Assembly (NCBI GenBank): GCA_963728355.1
Contig: CAVSJQ010000001.1
Coordinates: forward strand, 124,001-188,000
Direction of reading: 5' to 3'
DNA length: 64,000 bases
From: Sva-07 sp963728355
GTDB lineage: Bacteria; Actinomycetota; Acidimicrobiia; Acidimicrobiales; Ilumatobacteraceae
Shown here: positions 58,721-64,000 of the stretch, in pieces
How the letters are laid out: every line of letters begins with the position of its first letter
Numbering within the stretch: the first letter of the stretch is position 1
Position numbers and translations under genes: made by a program
Notes under the pieces: model-generated
Seen by the model: only the letters and a program-made list of their open reading frames with translations
What the model was told of the DNA's origin: nothing
The model's database searches: none

Positions 58721-61700
58721 GTGCACGACATGGAGTTCAGAGCACTCGGCCCCGTTTCGGTCACGCGAGACGGCGAGGTGGTCGACCTCGGATCGCCCCG
58801 CCAGAAGGCGGTGATCGCCCTGCTGCTCGTCCACCACGGCACGGTCCTGTCGACCGACCGGATGCTCGAGGAACTGTGGGGCGACGAGAGCGATGGCAAG
58901 CTGAATGCGCTGCGTGTGTACGTGTCCCGGCTGCGGGCGGTGCTCGATCCTGACCGAGCGCGCGGCGAGCAGTCGGTGATCGACACGGTTGGTTCCGGAT
59001 ACCGGCTCAACATCGACGCCGGCGAGTTCGACGTCGAGGCGTTCGAGCGACGGGCCGCCGAGGGCCGCTCGCTGCTGGCGAGCGATCCGGCCGCAGCCGC
59101 CGCCGAACTACGGGCGGCACTCGAGCTCTGGCGCGGACCGGCATTCGAGGACTACGCCGACGAGGAGTTCGCCCACTTCGAGAGCATCCGCCTGGGCGAT
59201 GCCCGCATCGACGCGATCGAGGACCGGATCGAGGCGGATCTGGCGTGCGGGCTCGACGGTGAGGTCGTCAGCGAGCTGGAACTCCTGCGCCAGCAGCACC
59301 CGCTGCGCGAGCGGCTCGTCGAGTACCAGGCGCTCGCGCTCTACCGCTCCGGGCGGGCAGCCGAAGCGCTGCGGGCGATCGGCCGGTTCCGTCGCCACGT
59401 CGGTGACGAACTCGGCATCGAGCCCTCGCCCCGGCTCCTGCGCCTCGAAGAGCATGTGCTGCTGCACGACGACAAGATCCAGTCGCGCCGCCCGGCACCC
59501 GAGCTCGGCGCCAAGCGACCCGCCACCAACCCGTTCAAGGGGCTGCGGTCGTTCGGCACCGACGACGCGTCGACGTTCTTCGGACGCGACGCCCTGACTG
59601 CAGAGATCCTGCGCAAGCTGGGCGGCGGTCAACGATTGGTGGCGCTCGTCGGCGCCAGCGGGTCGGGGAAGTCGAGCGTCGTGCGCGCCGGGTTGATTCC
59701 CGCCCTGGCCAAGGGGGCGATCGAGGGCTCCGACCGCTGGCTCGTCGCCAGCATGCTGCCCGGCGCCCACCCGTTCGCCGAGCTCGACGCCGCGTTGTTG
59801 CGCTCGACGATGGACGCCCCCGCCAGCCTCGGCGAGCAGCTCCGCGACGGCGACGCCGGCCTGCTCAGCGCCGCGCTGCGAATCCTGCCCGGCGACGACT
59901 CCCATCTCGTGCTGATCATCGACCAGTTCGAGGAGCTGTTCACCCTCGTCGACGACGCGGTGGTCCGCGAGCGGTTCCTGTCGAACATCGTGACCGCCGT
60001 CGACGATCCCCACCGCCGCATCAGCGTCGTACTCACGCTGCGAGCGGACTTCTACGCCCACCAGCTCTCGCACCCCGAGTTCGGCGCCCGGCTGGGTACC
60101 GGCGTCATCAACGTCACGCAGCTGACGGCAGAGGAGCTCGAGGCCGCGGCCCTCCGCCCCGCCGAGGCTCAGGGAGTGTCGTTCGAGCCGGCCCTGCTCG
60201 GCCAGCTGATCGCCGACGTCGGCAGTCAACCGGGCGCGCTTCCACTCTTCCAGTACACGCTGACCGAGCTGTTCGACCGACGCACCGGCGACGTCCTGAC
60301 CGCCGCGTCGTACCGGGCGATGGGCGGCCTCGACGGGGCGCTGCAGCGGCGGGCGTCGGACCTGTACGACGAATTGGACGATCAGCAACAGGAGGCGGCT
60401 CGCCAGCTGTGCCTCCGTCTCGTGACGATCGGCGACGGCGACGAACGCAGCCGCCGCCGGGTCCCCGCCCGCGAGGTTGCCTCACTGGCGGTCGATCCGG
60501 TGGCGATGCAGACCGTGATCGAGCGCTTCGGCGAACATCGCCTGCTGTCGTTCGATTCCGATCACCTCACCGGGGCGCCGACCGTCGAGGTCGCCCACGA
60601 GGCACTGCTGACCGCCTGGCCGACGCTCGAACGCTGGGTCGACCAGAACCGTGAGGATCTGCGCCGACATACGTCGCTCGCGAGGGCGCTCCACGAGTGG
60701 GAACTCGCCGACGAGGACCCCGACTACCTGTTGACCCCGGCGCGGCTGGCCGAGTTCGACGGCTGGGCGACATCCTCGCCGATGGCGCTGAACGACCAGG
60801 AGCTCGGGTTCCTCGCCGCCAGCCGCGAGCGACTCGACCGCGAGCGCGCCGAGTCCGCCCGACACGCACGCGAGGAGGCGCAGGCCCGCCGTCGTCTGTG
60901 GGGCGCCGTCGCTGCGCTGGGGGTGACGCTCGGGGTTGCCGGGCTGTTCCTGTTCGGCGTGCTCGGCGGTGAGGACGACCGGCAACAGATCACGTTCTTC
61001 GGCAACCGCAACGACCGCAGCTTCAACGCGAACGTGGCGTCAGGGCTCGACCGGGCCGCACGGGAGTTCGACCTCGAACTCGTCGACGTGCCCTGGGCGA
61101 TCGATCCGGGCGCCGAGCTGCGGGAGTTGGCCGAGTCGGGGCCGGAGATCATCTTCAGCGACGGCGTCGGGTACGCCGCCGACCCGTCGGTGATCACCGA
61201 CTTCCCCGACGTCCGCTTCGGGGCCTTCGACACGATCGCCGACGCCGACAACGCCTCGTCGGCCGTGTTCGCCAACGAGGAGGGCGCCTACCTGGCGGGC
61301 GCCGCCGCCGCGCTGAAGTCCGAGACCGGCATCGTCGGCTTCATCGGCGGCGTACCGATCCCGATCATCGCCGAGTTCCAGGCCGGCTTCGAGGCCGGTG
61401 CCATGGCGATCGATCCCGACATCACCGTTCTGCCGGCGTACATCGACCAGTTCGGCCAACAGGAGTTCAGCGGCTTCTCCGCGCCTGACATCGCCGCCGA
61501 CCGAGCACGGGCGTTGTTCCGGCGTGACGCCGACGTCGTGTTCGCCGCTGCCGGCCAGTCGGGGTTCGGATTGTTCGACGTGGTCGTCGACGAGTCCGAG
61601 GCGGCGGGACGGCAGCTGTGGACGATCGGCGTCGACAACGACCAGTGGTTCCAGGTCGACCCCGACCAGCAGGACCACATGCTCACCTCGATCGTCAAAC

Positions 61701-62608
61701 GCGGTGACGTCGCCGCCTTCGAGCTCGTGCGCGCCATGCTCGAGACCGACGAGCGAGTGGTCTTGCGCCTCGGCGCTGCCGACGAGGTGTGGCGGTACTC
61801 GCAACAGGGCGACGGCCTGACTCCCGAGATGATCGGCGTCCTCGACCAGATCGTCGACGATCTCGAAGCGGGACGCATCGAGATCCCGCTCGTGCCCACC
61901 GTGCCGATCCTCCTGCTCGATCCGGACGGCAACGAGATCGACGGCCCCGAGGACGTCCCCGACGAGTTCTTCGAGCCCGGGGTCGACGGGCTCGGCGGCC
62001 CGATCGAGCCGGGCACCATCGAGATCACGGCACTCGGCACGCCGCTGACGCTCACCTTCGACGACGGATGGATGTCACCGTTGAACGTGCTGGGCCACAC
62101 CATCGTCGGCGGCCAGGACAGCGACGTCGTCGGTGATGTGACGTTCCTCCGACCCCATCTCCTCACCGACCCCACCCAGCCGGGAGCCGCCGTCGGGGCT
62201 CAGGTTCCGTGGCCGCTCGACGACATCGAGGGATGGCTCGACAACCTGATCGACGGGATCGTCACCGGCGGACCCGAGCAGGTGCAGATCGGCGGACGCG
62301 ACGCCGTGTACTTCGAGGCCGAGATCACCGACCGGGACGTGTGCGGAGACTTCGGCTACTGCGCCGGCTTCCTCGTCAACACGATCGATGAACAGGGCAA
62401 CATCAGCGGCTGGGCGTTCCAACCCACCGTCCACCAGCAGGTGTGGTGGGTCGATCAGGGAGACGAACCGCCGCTGGTGATCATCGTCACCACGCCGAGC
62501 GGCCGACCCGACTTCGAGAACCGGGCGGCGGAACTGCTCGACACGCTCGTGATCGGCGAGCCGGCACCTCATCCCATCCCCTTCGAGGAGTCCGGCGCCG
62601 GCCGCTGA
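58721..62608 (+). CDS. Transmembrane SARP/BTAD-STAND NTPase-BMP receptor (1295 residues)
   Basis: A multi-domain one-component regulator. Residues 4-96 are a SARP winged helix (FRALGPVSVTRDGEVVDLGSPRQKAVIALLL; VSRLRAVLD; VGSGYRL) and about 100-245 a BTAD domain. Residues 280-700 are an nSTAND1-type NTPase with Walker A GASGSGKSS (about 311) and Walker B LVLIIDQFEEL (about 396). Residues about 726-750 are one TM helix. The outer part, about 755-1090, is a BMP-type ligand-binding domain (GAYLAGAAAALKSETGIVGFIGG; TIGVDNDQ), the family of nucleoside-binding lipoproteins. A final domain of about 190 residues is unrecognised. GTG 58721 is the likely start. It probably senses an external nucleoside-like ligand and controls transcription directly. 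Confidence 0.87.
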   Translation: MHDMEFRALGPVSVTRDGEVVDLGSPRQKAVIALLLVHHGTVLSTDRMLEELWGDESDGKLNALRVYVSRLRAVLDPDRARGEQSVIDTVGSGYRLNIDAGEFDVEAFERRAAEGRSLLASDPAAAAAELRAALELWRGPAFEDYADEEFAHFESIRLGDARIDAIEDRIEADLACGLDGEVVSELELLRQQHPLRERLVEYQALALYRSGRAAEALRAIGRFRRHVGDELGIEPSPRLLRLEEHVLLHDDKIQSRRPAPELGAKRPATNPFKGLRSFGTDDASTFFGRDALTAEILRKLGGGQRLVALVGASGSGKSSVVRAGLIPALAKGAIEGSDRWLVASMLPGAHPFAELDAALLRSTMDAPASLGEQLRDGDAGLLSAALRILPGDDSHLVLIIDQFEELFTLVDDAVVRERFLSNIVTAVDDPHRRISVVLTLRADFYAHQLSHPEFGARLGTGVINVTQLTAEELEAAALRPAEAQGVSFEPALLGQLIADVGSQPGALPLFQYTLTELFDRRTGDVLTAASYRAMGGLDGALQRRASDLYDELDDQQQEAARQLCLRLVTIGDGDERSRRRVPAREVASLAVDPVAMQTVIERFGEHRLLSFDSDHLTGAPTVEVAHEALLTAWPTLERWVDQNREDLRRHTSLARALHEWELADEDPDYLLTPARLAEFDGWATSSPMALNDQELGFLAASRERLDRERAESARHAREEAQARRRLWGAVAALGVTLGVAGLFLFGVLGGEDDRQQITFFGNRNDRSFNANVASGLDRAAREFDLELVDVPWAIDPGAELRELAESGPEIIFSDGVGYAADPSVITDFPDVRFGAFDTIADADNASSAVFANEEGAYLAGAAAALKSETGIVGFIGGVPIPIIAEFQAGFEAGAMAIDPDITVLPAYIDQFGQQEFSGFSAPDIAADRARALFRRDADVVFAAAGQSGFGLFDVVVDESEAAGRQLWTIGVDNDQWFQVDPDQQDHMLTSIVKRGDVAAFELVRAMLETDERVVLRLGAADEVWRYSQQGDGLTPEMIGVLDQIVDDLEAGRIEIPLVPTVPILLLDPDGNEIDGPEDVPDEFFEPGVDGLGGPIEPGTIEITALGTPLTLTFDDGWMSPLNVLGHTIVGGQDSDVVGDVTFLRPHLLTDPTQPGAAVGAQVPWPLDDIEGWLDNLIDGIVTGGPEQVQIGGRDAVYFEAEITDRDVCGDFGYCAGFLVNTIDEQGNISGWAFQPTVHQQVWWVDQGDEPPLVIIVTTPSGRPDFENRAAELLDTLVIGEPAPHPIPFEESGAGR

Positions 62609-62628
62609 CCCCGCCACCCGCCATCGCG

Positions 62629-62686
62629 ACCCGAAATTTGCAGGAATCTGCCCGCTCAGCGCAACATCCCGCCCATTTTTCGGGTT
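62629..62686. repeat. CCCGAAAA...TTTTTCGGG hairpin repeat, copy 2 (decayed)
   Basis: ACCCGAAATTTGCAGG to CCCATTTTTCGGGTT, an inverted and diverged relative of 58038-58095. It lies between the convergent receptor and Nudix genes and probably acts as a terminator. Confidence 0.6.
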
Positions 62687-62721
62687 GGGGGCGTGAGGTG
62701 CGAGCGATCGACCGACGTGGA

Positions 62722-63264
62722 TCAGGGATGGATCGCGAGCAGGAGGCCGCGCAGGCCCGGATCGGCACGCTCGATGGCGGCATCCCAGTCGAACCATCCG
62801 ATCTCCTGGCTCTCGCCCTCGGGCGGGTCGGGATCGGCGTCGCCACCGTTGATCAGATAGCGCAGGTCCAGATGGGTGTGGCCCCGCCCGCCGGCGTGGA
62901 CGTCGACGTGGAGCAACTCGGGAATGCCGGCATCGTCGAACGGACCGGAGAACGACACCTCGAGGCCGGTCTCCTCGCAGCTCTCGCGCAACGCCGCATC
63001 CCACGGGGTCTCCCCTGCGTCGATGTGCCCGCCGGGCTGGAGCCAGATCCCCAGCCGCCGGTGTCGGAGCAGCACCACACCGCGCGGTCCGATGACGATG
63101 CCCGAGCCGGTCACGTGGGTCGGATCGGATTCCCGGTCGAGCGGCGCCTCCAACGCATCGAATGACGCCAGGAACCGTTGGATCGAGATCGCCTCGCGTT
63201 CGTCCACCGGTCGGCGTGCAGCCACGTCCGCTCGGATTTGCTGGTGGAGCTGCTCGCCGTGCAT
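62722..63264 (-). CDS. Nudix hydrolase
   Basis: A 180-residue Nudix protein. The Nudix box is GGHIDAGETPWDAALRESCEETGL with the metal-binding RE--EE intact. LRHRRLGIWLQPGGHID and the C-terminal EIGWFDWDAAIERA are typical of 8-oxo-dGTP or nucleoside-diphosphate-type hydrolases. The N-terminal 45 residues are a helical extension. The ATG 63264 start fits; no ribosome-binding site or clean -10 box decides it. Confidence 0.85.
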   Translation of the reverse strand: MHGEQLHQQIRADVAARRPVDEREAISIQRFLASFDALEAPLDRESDPTHVTGSGIVIGPRGVVLLRHRRLGIWLQPGGHIDAGETPWDAALRESCEETGLEVSFSGPFDDAGIPELLHVDVHAGGRGHTHLDLRYLINGGDADPDPPEGESQEIGWFDWDAAIERADPGLRGLLLAIHP

Positions 63265-63466
63265 CCCTTCAGGTGTAGCAGGTCGGATGTCACAGGTCAG
63301 ATGGAGTCGGGCGGAGGGAGCGCGGCCGCCGGGTGGAGCTGGGGTCATGCAAATCACATCGATGAAATTTCTTCCCGATTTGTTCTTGAGTTCGTCAGGT
63401 TGGTGCCGATACCTCAACCAGGCACACGACTCACAACCCCATCGTGGCGGAACTGGCGGACTCTCA
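63265..63466. promoter_or_regulatory. Intergenic region before the response regulator
   Basis: No gene is seen here. TTGAGT (63386-63391) and ATACCT (63409-63414) with a 17-base spacer form a possible SigA-type promoter for the gene at 63467. The stretch 63345-63400 is less GC-rich than its surroundings. Confidence 0.4.
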
Positions 63467-64000
63467 ATGGACATCGACATCAACACCGCACCTCGCATCC
63501 TGATCGCCGTGGACGACCCGGATCTGCGACGGGTCAGCGTCGCCGGGCTCCGCTCCGCCGGGTTCAGTGTGAGCGCACCGACCGACGGCGATGCCGCGAT
63601 CATGCTCGCCGAGTCGTTCTCCCCCGATGTGTTGATCGTCGGCTCCAACCTCCGAGCGCCCGATGGACGCCCCCTCTACGAGCGGCTGCGCGATTCGAGC
63701 GAGCAGTATCTGCTCTGCATCACCGACGAGGGCGCCCACCGCGCCCGCGCCGCCATCCTGCACTCCGGCGCCGACGATGCGGTCTCCGTGCCGGTGACGC
63801 CCGAGGAGCTCTCGGCTCGATGCCATGCGCTGTTGCGTCGACCGCGCCAGATGCAGGGCCGGCTGGAGACCACCCTGGCCTCCGTACTCAACCTGGGACC
63901 GCTCACGATCGACCTCGGCCGCCGTGAGGTCCGCGTCGAGGACGAGGAGGTCGCGACGACGCGGATCGAGTTCTCGCTGCTCGAACAGCTCTGTCGTCGC
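63467..64000 (+). CDS. OmpR-like response regulator lacking the phosphoacceptor Asp (partial)
   Basis: An open frame runs off the window end after 178 residues. Residues 8-118 are a receiver-like domain (RILIAVDDPDLRRVSVAGLRSAGF) that keeps the acidic pair Asp16-Asp17. Gly59 (VLIVGSNLRAPDG) replaces the phosphoacceptor Asp and Val108 replaces the conserved Lys. From residue about 140 an OmpR/PhoB winged helix begins (LNLGPLTIDLGRREVRVEDEEV; LTRIEFSLLEQLCRR-like). It probably works without phosphorylation. Confidence 0.8.
   Translation, partial: MDIDINTAPRILIAVDDPDLRRVSVAGLRSAGFSVSAPTDGDAAIMLAESFSPDVLIVGSNLRAPDGRPLYERLRDSSEQYLLCITDEGAHRARAAILHSGADDAVSVPVTPEELSARCHALLRRPRQMQGRLETTLASVLNLGPLTIDLGRREVRVEDEEVATTRIEFSLLEQLCRR

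Noticed and set aside
1..64000. tRNA, rRNA, riboswitch or insertion-sequence genes
   Set aside because: I looked for tRNA T-arm patterns, ribosomal RNA stretches, transposase motifs and known riboswitch cores and found none that I could support by eye. A covariance-model scan would be needed to exclude them.

Overview
The window is about 64 kb of gene-dense, high-GC DNA without rRNA, tRNA, CRISPR arrays or insertion sequences that I can see. Gene content points to an actinobacterium, most likely of the class Acidimicrobiia (Ilumatobacter-like). The pointers are an actinobacterial-type DapD, a DinB/TIGR03086-type mycothiol-family protein, DUF3039 and DUF4031 proteins, a DnaE2 polymerase behind an actinobacterial SOS box (TCGAAC-N4-GTTC), a SARP/BTAD regulator, and many leaderless starts. 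The taxonomic call is inference from style and homology memory, not from a search.

Layout. 1-9.2 kb: biotin ligase divergent from acyl-CoA carboxylase alpha, a flavin disulfide reductase with a D,D-carboxypeptidase, then lysS-dapD and a stand-alone LigD-type polymerase. 9.3-19.1 kb: transporter, pirin, nitroreductase, ThrH, a P-type ATPase, an MFS exporter and a methylmalonyl-CoA-type mutase large subunit. 19.1-31 kb: RidA, class II aldolase, EamA exporters, an alkylsulfatase-like hydrolase, a rhodanese-E1 fusion, an RDD protein with 9-residue repeats, a sirtuin, an aminotransferase and RF3. 31-40.6 kb: DUF2207 protein, leucyl aminopeptidase, a complete aap-type amino-acid ABC importer and a YceI-like protein. 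40.6-49.1 kb: a heterodimeric ABC exporter preceded by an ArsC-like gene whose catalytic Cys codon is TGA, then DUF4031, HD-type hydrolase, MFS and malic enzyme. 49-58.5 kb: DUF3039, Nudix, two cupredoxin lipoproteins, thioesterase, small membrane proteins, an enolase-superfamily enzyme and dnaE2. 58.5-64 kb: a 1295-residue membrane SARP-NTPase-BMP receptor, a Nudix hydrolase and the start of an atypical response regulator.

The most interesting item is the ArsC-like gene at 44315-44704. An in-frame TGA lies exactly where the redox Cys belongs. It is followed by a hairpin that fits the bacterial SECIS rules, and the three substrate-binding Arg residues are intact, so it reads as a selenoprotein rather than a pseudogene.

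Two window-wide patterns also stand out. First, nearly thirty start codons sit 6-9 bases after a TANNNT-like -10 box, which implies leaderless transcripts. Second, at least four families of short palindromic repeats occupy gene ends and intergenic gaps. Some copies supply stop codons, and one family supplies the -10 boxes of neighbouring genes.
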